From: Uranotaenia lowii
Taxonomy: Eukaryota; Arthropoda; Insecta; Diptera; Culicidae
DNA length: 64,000 bases
Assembly (NCBI RefSeq): GCF_029784155.1
Contig: NC_073693.1
Span: forward strand, 19,436,502 to 19,500,501
Direction of reading: 5' to 3'
Part shown: in pieces, positions 46,741 through 58,401 of the stretch
Numbering within the stretch: the first letter of the stretch is position 1
How the letters are laid out: every line of letters starts with the position of its first letter
Notes under the pieces: model-generated
Told to the model about the DNA's origin: nothing
The model's input: only the letters and a program-made list of their open reading frames with translations
The model's database searches: none
Position numbers and translations under genes: made by a program

Positions 46741-46990
46741 AAAATCTTCAAAAACGACAAATTGCAGAAATTACAATACTACACAAATTTAATATAAAAA
46801 TACGAAAATAGCTAAATTTAAAAAATACAAGTAAAGCTTAAATTACAAAATCGACGAAAATTTATAAACATAACAAAAATTGCTTAAATTCCGATTTTTT
46901 TTTTTAAACTTTATCAAAATTACAAAAATGACAACAATGGCCAAAATGATAAAAATTATAAAATTTACAAAAATTTCATTTAAGCAATGT
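46741..46990. repeat. Loose AAAAATTAC/ACAAAAATGAC repeat
   Basis: Short stretch of the same word family as 40.4-42.1 kb. Confidence 0.5.
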
Positions 46991-47010
46991 TTTCAATTTT
47001 GACATATTTC

Positions 47011-47510
47011 TAGCCTAACATTTCAAAAGGGCGAAACTGCCAAATGTAAACAAATCGAGTTAACAATAATAATAAAATTCAATTGGGCGAAACTTCCTGT
47101 TGATGCATTTTTGTTGGAACGTGAATTCAAAATGAGGTCAATTTTTCTATTCGTGCAGAGCCAATAGGCGTAACTGAGTTGACCGTGTTTGACAAAACGG
47201 CCTAATTAGTTTTTGCGTGTAGGACCAATGGGCGAAACTTCAAAACCAAAACAAAGGCGCCCGATTAATTGGGCGAAACTTGCAGGCGTAACTGAAATCG
47301 AAAACAAAAAAAAGACGAAACTCGAAAATCTCTGATATTTAGTTTGATAACCAACGAACAATGAGTGAATATAATCCCCTTTTTTTGAATTTGTTGAACA
47401 AAAAGTGGTCGATTTTTAAAATAGGATTTGATTAGATTTTCCGAAATTTCAAACGCGTATTTCTCGTTTCGAGCTAACTGCTAGTTTCGCCCTTAAGAAA
47501 TGTTACGCTA
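47011..47510. mobile_element. 500-bp terminal-inverted-repeat element with internal GGGCGAAACT repeats
   Basis: Left end TAGCCTAACATTTCAAAAGG (from 47011) and right end (to 47510) are inverted over 28 bases with three mismatches. The word GGGCGAAACT closes each terminal repeat and recurs inside near 47094, 47230 and 47271, together with AGGCGTAACTGA twice. Such subterminal repeats are often transposase binding sites. No protein is encoded. Confidence 0.65.
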
Positions 47511-47941
47511 GATTTGTCTTTTTTTTCGTAAATTTGGTTATTGTTGCCATTGTTGTCATTTTTGTTATTTTGTCACTTTTGTAATTTTTGTAAGTTAGAT
47601 CATAAATAACAACAATGAACAATAATGATTAAAACGACAGAATTAAAAAAAAATTGATAAAAATTACAAAACCTACAAAATAACGAAAATGTCAAAAATG
47701 ACAAACATTTTAAAAATTACAAAAATACAGGGTGCGCCATCTGAATTTAATTTTGTTTTTTTCAAATTTTGTAATTGTTGCCATTGTTGTCATTTTTGTT
47801 ATTTTTGTATTTTTTGTCAAAAAAAAAACAACAAGAATGACAATAATGATTGAAACGATGGTATTGAAAACAATTGATAAAAATTACAAAAATAAAGCAA
47901 ATGTAAAAAATTACAAAAATGGTAGAAATGACAACAATACA

Positions 47942-48069
47942 GTGGAGCGTGATCTGGCGAATGTGGGGTGTCCGAGAAATTGGAGAACGGTTGCCATGGA
48001 CCGAGTGAATTTTAGGAATTATGTTCGTCGAGTTATGTCGTGAGACGGTAATGTGAATAAAAAAAATAA
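47942..48069 (+). mobile_element. 5'-truncated 3' end of the first RTE-like LINE
   Basis: About 115 bases starting GTGGAGCGTGATCTGGCGAA match 2237-2350 with only a few substitutions. They include the last 34 codons of ORF2, ending FRNYVRRVMS, the TGA, the GAGACGG after it and an A-rich tail. ACAG stands on both sides and may be a short target duplication. The insertion lies in one unit of the 215-bp satellite. The longer 103-codon frame here is a fusion of satellite and LINE sequence, not a gene. Confidence 0.9.
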
Positions 48070-49171
48070 ACAGTTCGCGCCATCTGGATGTGTTTTTTTC
48101 TGTAATATTGTCTCTGTTGCCATTTTTGTTATTTTGTCATTTTTGTTATTTTGTGATTTTTGTGAAAAATTACAACAATGACAATAATGATAAAAACGAC
48201 AGGTTTGAAAAAACTCATAAAAATACAAAACCCTACAAAAATAACAAAAATGTCAAAAATGTCAAAAATTAAAAAACGTTAAAAATGACAATATACATCG
48301 TGTGCCATCTGGATTGGAATTTTTTTTTTTTAAATTGATCATTGTTGTCATTTTTTGTTATTTTTTTCATTTTTGTTATTTTTGTCAAAATTACAACAAA
48401 GACAATAATGATAGAAACGACAGAATTGAAAAAAAAATTGACAAAAATTACAAAACCTACAAACAAAACTAAAATGTAAAAATTTACAAATAACATAAAA
48501 ATGACAAAAATACAGAGTGCGCCATCTGTATTTTTATTTTTTTTTGTGAATTTTATTACTATCGCCATCTGGATGTGTGTGTGTTCTTTTTTGGTAAATT
48601 TTGTCATTGTTGTAATTTTTTGTTATTTTTTCATTTTTGTTATTTTATAATTTTTGTCAAAAATTACAACAATGACAATAACAATGACAGTTAAAAATTA
48701 CAAAACCTACAAAATTAACAAAAATGTCAAAAATTACCAAAATGATAAAAATGACAAAAAATTCAGGGTGTGCCACCTGATTTTTTTTGTTATTTTTTTT
48801 TTTGTAAATTTGTCATTGTTGCCACTATTGTCATTTTCGTTAATTTTGCATTTTTGTCAAAAAAATAAATTAATGACAATAATGATAAAAACTACAGAAT
48901 TGAAATGATAAAAATTACAGAATCTACAAAAATAACAAAAATGTAAAGAATTAAAAATTGATAAAAATATTAAAACACAGGGTGTGCCTACTGGATTTGT
49001 GATTTTTTTTGTAAACTTTGTCAGTGTTGCCTTTGTTGTCATTTTTTTTATTTGGTCATTTTTGTCAAAAATTACAACAGTGACAATGATGATAAAAACG
49101 ACAGAATTGAAAATAAATGATAAAAATTACAAAACGTACAAAACTCATTGTTATTATTATAATTTTATTTG

Positions 49172-49204
49172 AGACACTTTACCATTTGTATGACATTCGT
49201 GTCT
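49172..49204 (-). repeat. Two-step hairpin, copy in the satellite
   Basis: AGACAC pairs with GTGTCT. The inner CCAT/ATGA has one mismatch. On the minus strand it is followed by an A-rich tail (AAATAAAATTATAATAATAA), as for a strongly truncated retroposon inserted in a satellite unit. Confidence 0.55.
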
Positions 49205-49275
49205 TATAAATACCAAACTAATGAAAATGTCAAAAATAACAAAAATGATAAAAATTACAAAAAACAGGATGCGTC

Positions 49276-49439
49276 ATCTTAATGTATCCGATTTGAACGT
49301 CGATCAACTCCGCAATTTTTTTAGCTTCCATACAGATACAGATCTAAAAAACGCGCTGAAATTGTAGTGCTTTACATCTCAAACAATCGTTCATTTGAGA
49401 AAACTGTGCATTATCATGGCAACCAAATGGTTCATGTCG
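49276..49439. other. No gene seen
   Basis: Short unrecognised AT-rich stretch between the satellite and the dispersed repeat. Confidence 0.4.
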
Positions 49440-49600
49440 AATTTCGCAAACCGACCATATACATTTTGTAAATTGGCCCAAAAAGCTGCCCTGTGTAAAA
49501 TTTGGCTCGATCGGACTTGATTTAGGGGTGCCTCAAAGCACTCAACGTTTCGGTTTTTTTACCCTCAAAAATTACCAAAGCAGAGGGACCAAAGGAAATC
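49440..49600 (-). repeat. Dispersed repeat, partner of 21.55-21.69 kb
   Basis: The reverse complement aligns with 21545-21690 through TTTGAGGCACCCCTAAA and the TTTACACAGG box. Confidence 0.6.
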
Positions 49601-50389
49601 AATAATGCCCTTATTTTAATTTTGATACCAAATGACTTAAAAATGCATAAAATTTCGAAATCTGGTGTAACCAAAAAAAATATGTTAAAAATCGACTTTA
49701 AAATGTCAAAAAGCAACGAAGATCAGGATTTAAAGGTAAAACATTTTTTTTCTGGGGGCATATTTTAAAAATAAAATTTACGCAACCAAACCGAAAGTCA
49801 TTGGCGAGTTTTAAGTTAGTTTACGAGCTGAAATAACCGCTATGAAGCCCGAATGGCTGGCCAATGTTATGCAGAAGAATGCCCGCAAAAGAGTTATTTT
49901 AACGTATCAAATGGGGGTGGACATTTAATCGATGTAGTATGCTAAGTCTGATTTGGAATAAATGGCATGAAATATCTTGAAAAAATCTGGTTTATTTTTG
50001 AAAATCGGCTTAAAAATTGCGGAGTTATTCGAAGTTGGAATCGGATTCTTCCAGATAGCGTACCCAATACAAACTTGGCAAATATGACAAAAACTAGGAA
50101 AATGACGAAAAGTAAAATGATTGCAAGAATTACAAAAACTTATTAAAATACCAAAATGACAAAATGACAAAAGTTAAACAAAAGATCCCAAACAACCAAA
50201 AGTTTCGTATCACTTAAATGAAGGCTTTGAAAGTTAGATATTGGCTGACAAAGAGAAACAACTGCCCAAATCCTTTTAGGGGACTATATGAACTTTTTCA
50301 AGTTCCAAAGCAAGTCTAATCTTTTCTGTACCTATTTAATTGGACTTTTTGTTGCTTGGGATAAAAGTGACACAAATGAAAAGAAAAAT
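49601..50389. other. No gene seen
   Basis: AT-rich sequence with a short run of the AAAATGAC word family near 50080-50175. Confidence 0.4.
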
Positions 50390-51065
50390 TCTGGCGTTTT
50401 TTCGACATTCTGAGCTTAATTTGGGATCAACACTAAAAATGCATTTCTGGCCTTTAGAAGTGTTTTTTCGGCATTCTGAGCTTAATTTGGAATTGAAACT
50501 GTAAAATGTATTTTCTGGCCTTAGAAGCGTTTTTTCGACATTCTGAGCTTAATTTGGGATCAAAGTTTTAAAATCCATTCTTCGGCCTGTAGAAGCGTTT
50601 TTTGACATTCTGAGCTTAATTTCGGATCAAAACTTTAAAATGCATTTTCTGGCCTGTAGAAGCGTTTTTTCAACATTCTGAGTCTAGTTTGGGATCGAAA
50701 CTTTAAAATGCATTTTCTGGCCTTTAGAAGCGTTTTTTCAACATTATGAGCTTAATTTGGGATCAAAACTTTAAAATGCTTTTTCTGGACTTAAGAAGCG
50801 TTTTTTCTACATTCTGAGATAAATTTGGGATCAAAACTTTCAAATGCATTTTCTGGCCTTTAGAAGCGTTTTTTCAACATTCTGAGCCTAATTTGGGATC
50901 AAAACTTTAAAATGCTTTTTCTGGACTTTAGAAGCGTTTTTTCAACATTATGAGCTTAATTTGGGATCAAAGTTTTAAAATGCATTTTCTGGCCTAACGC
51001 TTCTAAGTTTTTTCAACATTCTGAGCTAAACTTGGGATCAAACCTTGAAAATGACATAATCTGCG
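50390..51065 (+). repeat. 68-bp satellite, about ten units
   Basis: Units run GCGTTTTTTCAACATTCTGA, GCTTAATTTGGGATCAAAAC, TTTAAAATGCATTTTCTGGC, CTTTAGAA. Successive starts are near 50394, 50462, 50528, 50596, 50664, 50729, 50797, 50864, 50932 and 51000. Copies differ by a few bases each. Confidence 0.9.
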
Positions 51066-53819
51066 AGTAGCAAAAATGACGGGCAAGATAAAAATAACAA
51101 AACAAAAGTGTCAAAAAGGCATAAAAACCAAAAACTTACTAGTATTACAAGAAGAGAAAAAAATATGAAAATCACAAACATGACTAAATTTTAAAAAAAA
51201 TTGTTTGAAGAACCTCTCATTAAACTATGATTCAAATAGTAGTCAATAAAATCATCGACTACCTTTTGAAATCACGAAAATTGATGTTTATTATAACCAA
51301 TTTTGACATGTTCATCGAAAATTGAATGTATGTATTAATATTTTTTATTTATATTTTATACTTTGAAACGTTTAACAAAATTGTCATAAGTACTTTTTTC
51401 CTATTTCATAACAAACGCGGAACACAAATGACTATTTGCGATTCATATCTTCGCTTTGTTTTGATTGTGCAATAAAATATGCTCAAGAGTAATGGCACCA
51501 CAAATTATACCAAATCAGGGGGAAAATTTCCCCCGTTCAACTGTTCTCGTAGGCTGAACTTCCCTATCGGATTCGCAAAAGAAATACTGGCGCAGCCAAG
51601 GGGGAAAAAGTAAGCATTATCGCAACAATCTTTTCTACATTATCACTCGGTTTAGAGAACACATCTTCCGGACGGCTGGGATTTAGTTTGAATGACTTGA
51701 AACTGTCCCCAGGAGGCAGGAAGGGAGCTGAGAGAGACTACCATTTGTAGGAATCATTGATACGATAAAAATAATTGAATACTTTCAGCTTGACAGCGCA
51801 GTATAGTTGTGGCGTATGGCGAATATCTCACCCCTATACCTTCTCGGGTGAGTCGGTAGAATCGAGCACTTCGGGATGAATCATTGCCCCAGGAATCTCA
51901 AGCTGATGCTGCTCTGACTGACTGTACATTACAATGGGTATTTGTACATTACATTCCATTGACTGTGAGTGCTACATATAGCTGGATCTAACCCCAATTG
52001 CACAAACATTCCGGCAATGTTTGTCTGTACTCCAGCAAGCAGCTTCCCCCTTTTGGCGAAACTAGATACAGGGAGAGATTCTAATAATGATCCTACTTTG
52101 TCGGAGAGTTTGTACACTGGTGGGAATATGGCAAGTGTTTCTCGACGACCGATGGGTCCAATGTTTAGTCTATGGTCGATGGTAATGGTTCGTTAGGCCG
52201 ACATTCGTCAGTCCGAAAGAGCTGTTTGGGCAAATCACCTGTTCCGGAACAGAGATTTAGGTCAGTCGAATGCGTCATTAGATCCAGTATGGGATTGGAA
52301 GATTTGAGCCCAAATTAATTTAAGATAAGATTCGACGGAGATCTTTATACATTTAGCTAGTAAAGCCATGTTTTGGCAGAGTCGCCAATTGTTTAAAAAT
52401 CGTTTATGAAAAAATGTAGGTTCAAATTTCTAAAACATAATGTATCACTTGTTCAAAGTGGTCATTTCGTCGAAAACTTCTCTTGGTTGGAAAAGAAATA
52501 AAATCTGATGCCCAACCCAAACATTCGGCTAAACGACCCATCACCGAAATTCTATCAAACGCAAAATGGCATTTACTATCAACAACAACAACAATGGTTC
52601 AAAAAACAACAACAGCTGCTTCTGCTTCTGTCATATCAGTCGCCGGTTGTTTCATCTTTTGTGTGTGTGGTTCATTCAGAGGCAAACATCTCAAAGTTGC
52701 AAAAGACACACGATCGATGAATGACATCATCAGCTGGTTTGTTGGCTGCCAATGGTTTGTTGTTATCATTTATCTCCAAGTTGACTCCGAATGGTTGTCA
52801 TCTTTTTGTTTCCCATCATCCAATGGCTTGTGTCTGAAATGAAAGATGATACTTTTCAAGGGGTGAAAAATTTCCTTCTTCGCAACTTTAATAAACCAAG
52901 GAGTGTCTTTTGATACAAATTAAGTTAAAGTTTCGTTAATTAACGACAAAACATAACAGCTTGATATTGTTTCTTCCTCATCTCTCCATGAAAAAAAAAA
53001 ACAAGAGTAACCTTTTCATCTCAACCCGCTTTTCGCCGTCGACGTTCGAAGGTGTTGCAATCAAGTTTGGCTACATTCTGTTCCACATAATAAAACAGAA
53101 AAAACAGCACCACAACACCGAAAAAAAAATACACGATATGATAATAATGGTGATATTTATCGGGACCGGTTTTCCGATTATGACGAGGAAGTTGATTCCG
53201 TTAACAAACGACAGTCAGCGAGTTGTTGATGCGCAAAAAACATCGCGAATCTTAGATTGGACAGGGTGACATAATGCTGTGCGCGCGATGCTGCTGCATT
53301 TTATAGAGAAAGAGGACCGCTTGGTGTTTGTTTTTTCTTCCTTCTTCGAAAGCTAACTGCATCGTCAGTGGAATTAGTGGAATTCGGAAACACTTGGTTT
53401 GACCGAGATCAGTTAGATTTAAATAAATTACAACATCCAATTCCGAAGAAAGTGGGTCGAAATCGTAACTTGATTCAATCTATTTGATTTGAAGTTTAAC
53501 TGTTGACATTTGATGATAGAAGTACACCCACTTCCATAGATAATGAAGTTTTGGCATTAAAGTGTGTCAGAATATGTCATTGTGAATCAAAATTGACACA
53601 GCTGTGTTGGAAAGAAAATTCTTGTCACATTATCTTGAGCTTTTCGAGGCGTTCAAGTATTAACTCTTTTACTGAAAAAACACAAGATCTTTGTAACTAA
53701 TTAGAGCGTCTAGGTTTGCTGGTTATTTAAATTTACATAAAAATAATTATTTGAATTTATGCCCTGCCCATTCAAGAATGTTTACCCAAAGGCTGCATAC
53801 CAAATATATGAAAAAATCT
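51066..53819. other. 2.75 kb without a recognisable gene
   Basis: Partly less AT-rich (51.5-52.3 and 52.5-53.4 kb), with CAA/CAG triplet runs near 52.58-52.63 kb. Frames of about 60-119 codons (for example 52483-52842 +) have no domain I recognise and no clear splice context. Possible conserved intron or regulatory DNA, unproven. Confidence 0.4.
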
Positions 53820-56800
53820 TAAATAGATCGAAAACAAAAAAAAATAGAAATTTGAAAAATTGTCAACAAAGCCAAAAAATTCCATTACGCAAGAAAATGC
53901 GCGAACTCAAAAGAATATATAAAAGAAAATTATGAGCAGTGCGAGCATGATGTTAAACAAAGTTGATCGTCACTGCATAAAAAAACGTAAAAAAGTACAA
54001 ACATACGAAAGAAGTCGATCAAAAAGGATGAATATACGGCCTACTAAAAAGAAAAGAAACAATAATAGAAAAAAGATTTAAAAAAATCAAAAAAGAGGAC
54101 GAAATGAAAAAGGAATATTCAATTTAAAAATAAAATTAAAACTAAATGTGAAAACAATAGATGAATGACAAAGATAACAAAAAAATGAAAAAAGTAAAAG
54201 GCAGCCAAAAATTAAAAAAAGGATCTGAAAGACGTGAACACAAAAAAATACAAACATGAACAAAAATTAAACAAACTTATACAAAAAACCAGCATGAGGA
54301 AAACTATTAAAAAGAAATCAAAGAAAAAATTCAAAGTTAAAAAAAATCAAAAAAATTAATAATAAACTAAAATAAAAGAAAAACATTAATGAAAAAAATG
54401 AATGGAAAAAAATATAAATAAAAAAAACAAAAAATTAAGAAAAAAAGTTGAAAAAATTTGAAAAAAAATTAATCGAAAAGGTTAAAAAAATGGAGAATAA
54501 TAAAAAAACAGAAAAAAAATCATAAAAGAACGAAAAAAAAAATAAAAAAATAAAGTTAAGAAGAAAAAATACAAAAAAAGCAAAACGAAACATAAAAAAA
54601 GGAGAATAAAAATGAACGAAATTTCCAAAAAATATTTAAAAAAAGAAGAAAAAAATTTAAAAAACGATAAAAACGAAAAAAAGAACAAAATTATAAAGTA
54701 AGGATCAAAACCAAAAAAAAGTAGAAAACAAATTAAAAAGAAAAAAATTGGAAGAAGAAGAAAAAATAGAATATAAAGGAAGAAATCAATAAATGAAGGA
54801 AGACAACCGAATAAAAGAAAAATAATATAAAAAAATAAAATAAAATTAAAAAAAAGAAAAAAAATAAAAAAAACAAAAGAAAAAATTTAAAAAAAAAAGT
54901 GAAAAATCTAAAAAACGGAAAAAAAAATTAAAAATGGACGATAAAAATTAAAAAATAGAAGATGAAAATTCGAAAAATGGAAGAAAAAAATAAAATAGGA
55001 AGGATAAAATTTAAAAAAAAAGAAAAATAAATAAAAAAGGAAAAAAAATAAAAAAAGAAAAAAAATAAAAAAAAGGACGATTAAAAAACAGAAGAAAAAA
55101 AATTTAAAAAAGGATGAAAAACATAATAAAGAAGGAAAAAACTAAAAAAGAAGATAAAAATTAAAAAAAAAAAACAAGGAAGAAAAATAAAGAAGGAAGC
55201 AAACATATCTTTAAAGGCAGAAAAAAAGGAAAGAACAAAAAACAAGGAAGAAAAAATATAAAAAAGGAAGAAATAAGTAGAAAAATGAAGAAAAATAATA
55301 AAAAAAAGAAGAACAAATAAAAAAAAGGCAAAAAATATTTGAAAAATAGAGATAAAAATTTGGCAAATGGAAGAAAAAATATTAAATAGGAAGGATAAAA
55401 AAATAGGAGAAAAAAGAGGAGAGAACAATTTAAAAAAGGGAAAAAATTAAAAAAATAAAAGAAAATAAATTTAAAAATGGAAGAAAAAAATATAAAAAAG
55501 GATGAAAAAATTAAAAAGGGGGAAAAAAGATAAAAAATAAAAAAAGGAATAAAAAAATAAAAAAGAGAAGAAAAATAAAAAAGAAGCAAAAATATTTTAA
55601 AAAGAAGAAAAAAAAGAAAGATCAAAAATCAAGGAAAAAATATTAAAAAGGAAAAAAGTAGAAAAAGGAAGAAAAAATAAAAAAAGGAAAACAAATTAAA
55701 AAGAAGAAAACAATTGAAAAGGAAGAAGAATAATAAATAATAAGCTTAAATATACTTAAAAAAATAAATGAAAAAAAAATCAATTAGATAAATGGATAAA
55801 AAAAAAGAAAAAAAATAAATAAAATAAAAAAAAAGAAAAAAAAAGTTGGATGGAAAAAAGATTTAAAAAAATTAAAAACAAGAAAAAATCAGAAAAAGGA
55901 AGAGAAAATCATAAAAGGACGAAAAAATTAACAAAGTAAAGTAAAAAAGAAAAAATATAAAATAGAAGAGGCAAAATAAAATATAGAAAAAAATGAAGAA
56001 TAAAAATGAACAAAATAAAAACGAAGAAAAAATTTAAAAAAGGAAAAGAAAAATAAAAAAAAAATCAAAATAGTAAAAAAATGGATGAAAACTTGAAAAG
56101 CATATGTACTACAAAAATAAAAAAAGAAAAAAAAACGAACAAAAGAAGAAAAAATAGTATACAAAAGGAAGAAAACATTAAATGATGGAAGAAAAACTAA
56201 TTAAGGAAAGATATTCAAAAAAAAACTAAAAAAATATGAGAAATTAAAAAAAAAGGAAGCAAAAATAAAAAAAGAAAAAAATTAAAAGAATAGAATAAAA
56301 AAAAAATAAAAAAAATGGATGAAAATAATTTGAAAAAATGGAAGAAAAAAATTAAAATACAGAAAATAAGAATTTTAATAATGGAAGAAAAAAGGTTAAA
56401 AAAAGGAAGAAAAAAAATAAAAAAGGAAGAAAAAATTAAAAAAAAAGAAAAAAAAAAAAGGAAGAAATAAAATAAAAAAGAAAAAAAAATAAACAAAGTA
56501 AGAGAAAAAATATAAACATGATGAAAAAAAATAAAAAAAGTCGAAAAAATTTAAAAAAGAGGAAAAAATAAAAAGAACTAAAAATGAAAGAAAAGAAAAA
56601 TCTAAGTAGGTTCGATATAAAAATTTAAAGAAGCAAAAAATACGAAAAAGAAGAGAATTATAGAAAAAGAAAAAAAATGGAAGAAAAGAAAAAAAAGTGA
56701 GAACAATAAATAAAAAGAAAGAAGCAAATTTTTTAAAAGGACTATAGATATAAAAAAGGAAGAAAACTTGAAAAAAAAATTAAGAGAGAAGGAAAAAAAT

Positions 56801-57120
56801 ATTAAAAAGGAAATAAAAAGATCAAAAATTGAGAGGGAAAATTAAATACAAAGAAAAAAAAAATAATAACGAGAAAGAATAAAATAGGAAAGAAAAGAAA
56901 ATAGAAAAAGCAAGAAGTAAATATAAAAAAGAAATAAAAAAATAAAAGGAAGCAAGAAATAGAACAACATTAAGCAGAAAACAATAAAAAAGGAAGAGCA
57001 AGAAATTTAAAAAAGAAAGAGAAAAATAACGAGAAAAAATTAAAAAAAATGAGAAAATACAACGAAAAATAGAAAAATATAAAAGATATAAAATTAGAAA
57101 AATATTGAATTCAAAAGATG
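53820..57120 (+). repeat. 3.3-kb polypurine tract (A/G)
   Basis: Almost entirely A with scattered G, in words such as GGAAGAAAAAATAAAAAA. C is rare and T mostly occurs singly. There is no strict period. Minus-strand frames of up to 154 codons are Phe/Leu/Ser strings and not genes. Confidence 0.9.
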
Positions 57121-57475
57121 ATGCAATTTTCATCTTCTACAGTTTGACTCAAGGTGTTGCAAATATTTGAATTTTCAAGGATGTATCAAGTTTTTCAATA
57201 AAATACCTTAAATTTATGTATTCTTCCTTCGGGATTTCCGAGAAATGCGAAGGGGGGGAGGGGTACGATAGAAGAATTTTAAATTTGTTCTGGCGCTTAG
57301 ACGAATGATGTCATACAAACGTGCCCAAGTAACACCGATTGTTTTGTAAGACTCTTTAAGTCTCTTATAAAACCAAAACTTGGTCTATTAGCCTTCTTTA
57401 AAACTTTAAATGTTACTTGCAGTGCAATACTTCGCTGCATTGAGGTTAAAATTTGTTAACTCCTTCTAGCTAGCC
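57121..57475. other. No gene seen
   Basis: Short AT-rich stretch; a GAAGGGGGGGAGGGG patch lies near 57250. Confidence 0.4.
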
Positions 57476-57479
57476 TTAA

Positions 57480-58397
57480 CCCTTTCCTTCCCATGGTAGC
57501 ACAGGTGATCCACAACTTTGCACAGCTCGCAATTGAACTGGGCGCTTTGGATCAACACCATTTTCTCACTGATTGTGCAGATATGAGTGAAGAAACATTG
57601 CACGAAATTTGAAGAAAATCGATTCGCTAGGTTTTGCTAGGCAGATCAAAAGCTGCAAAAAAGTCGGATTTTTTTCGAATTTAAATCAAGTCGTCATTTG
57701 TTGTTCAGCAAATTGATAAGTTTTCAGAATTTTCCTCAAATAAAAATACTGACGTGCAGAAGGTTGCTTATGCAAGCAGAATCAAATGATGGTTTACTTA
57801 TATTTCAACTCAAGTATATAAATTTGCATGTAAGTAAAGTGGATCACTGGTGATACACTGGGAACAAAACGCACTTTTCTTCTTGTGAAGTTTTTTCATC
57901 CATACTCATGAAAATCATGCCGTCAAATAAATTTTCCGCTTCAGGATAGTTATTTCAGCTGCTAAAATGACCACATGCCTCGAAATATTTGTAAAAGTTC
58001 GTGATTTTTTCGAAAAACGGCATGTTTCGTTTTCCTGGCGCAAAGTGTCATGGCGGCCATTGTTCAAGGCAAAAATGGAAATTTCAAATATTTCAATAAA
58101 TAGACTATCGAGGGATGGATATACCAATGAAGTTTTTTACCAAATAGGATCGTTTTATTTTGTGATCAGTGAGGTGATGAAATTCCATGTTTTTTTGCAA
58201 TTATTTCTTGTTTTTTTCATTTACACTTTATGTGTTGTTATCTTCCCAATGGAGCATATATGATCCACTACAAAACCCTAATTTAACGAATGGATCATCA
58301 AAGTAGCCCTAAATTATGCATCTTTTGTTCTAGAATTTTAGTAGTAAATCAATATTTCTATTTTTAAAACGTGAAAAACCTCGTGGGAAGGAAAGGG
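57480..58397. mobile_element. Non-autonomous piggyBac-like element (918 bp)
   Basis: TTAA stands on both sides (57476-57479, 58398-58401). The ends CCCTTTCCTTCCCA and TGGGAAGGAAAGGG are perfect 14-bp inverted repeats. TTAA duplication with CCC...GGG ends is the piggyBac signature. The interior has a 98-codon frame (57967-58263) ending in a hydrophobic stretch but no transposase or DDD motif, so movement would need a transposase in trans. Confidence 0.75.
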
Positions 58398-58401
58398 TTA
58401 A

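Larger units (their letters stand above)
47550..49275 (+). repeat. Satellite of about 215 bp, roughly seven to eight units
   Basis: The marker GGTGCGCCATCTGG-like sequence recurs near 47733, 48076, 48300, 48517, 48769, 48982 and 49267. Each unit is a T-rich half (TTGTTGCCATTGTTGTCATT) followed by an A-rich half (ACAACAATGACAATAATGAT), so it is self-complementary. The two long intervals (about 342 and 285) contain the insertions at 47942-48069 and about 49142-49207; without them they also approach 215. Confidence 0.8.

Noticed and set aside
47732..48043. 103-codon frame ending in a LINE-like sequence
   Set aside because: A chimera of satellite DNA and a truncated LINE 3' end, not an independent gene.
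54482..57133. Phe/Leu-rich minus-strand frames resembling membrane proteins
   Set aside because: Complement of the polypurine tract; composition alone explains the hydrophobicity.
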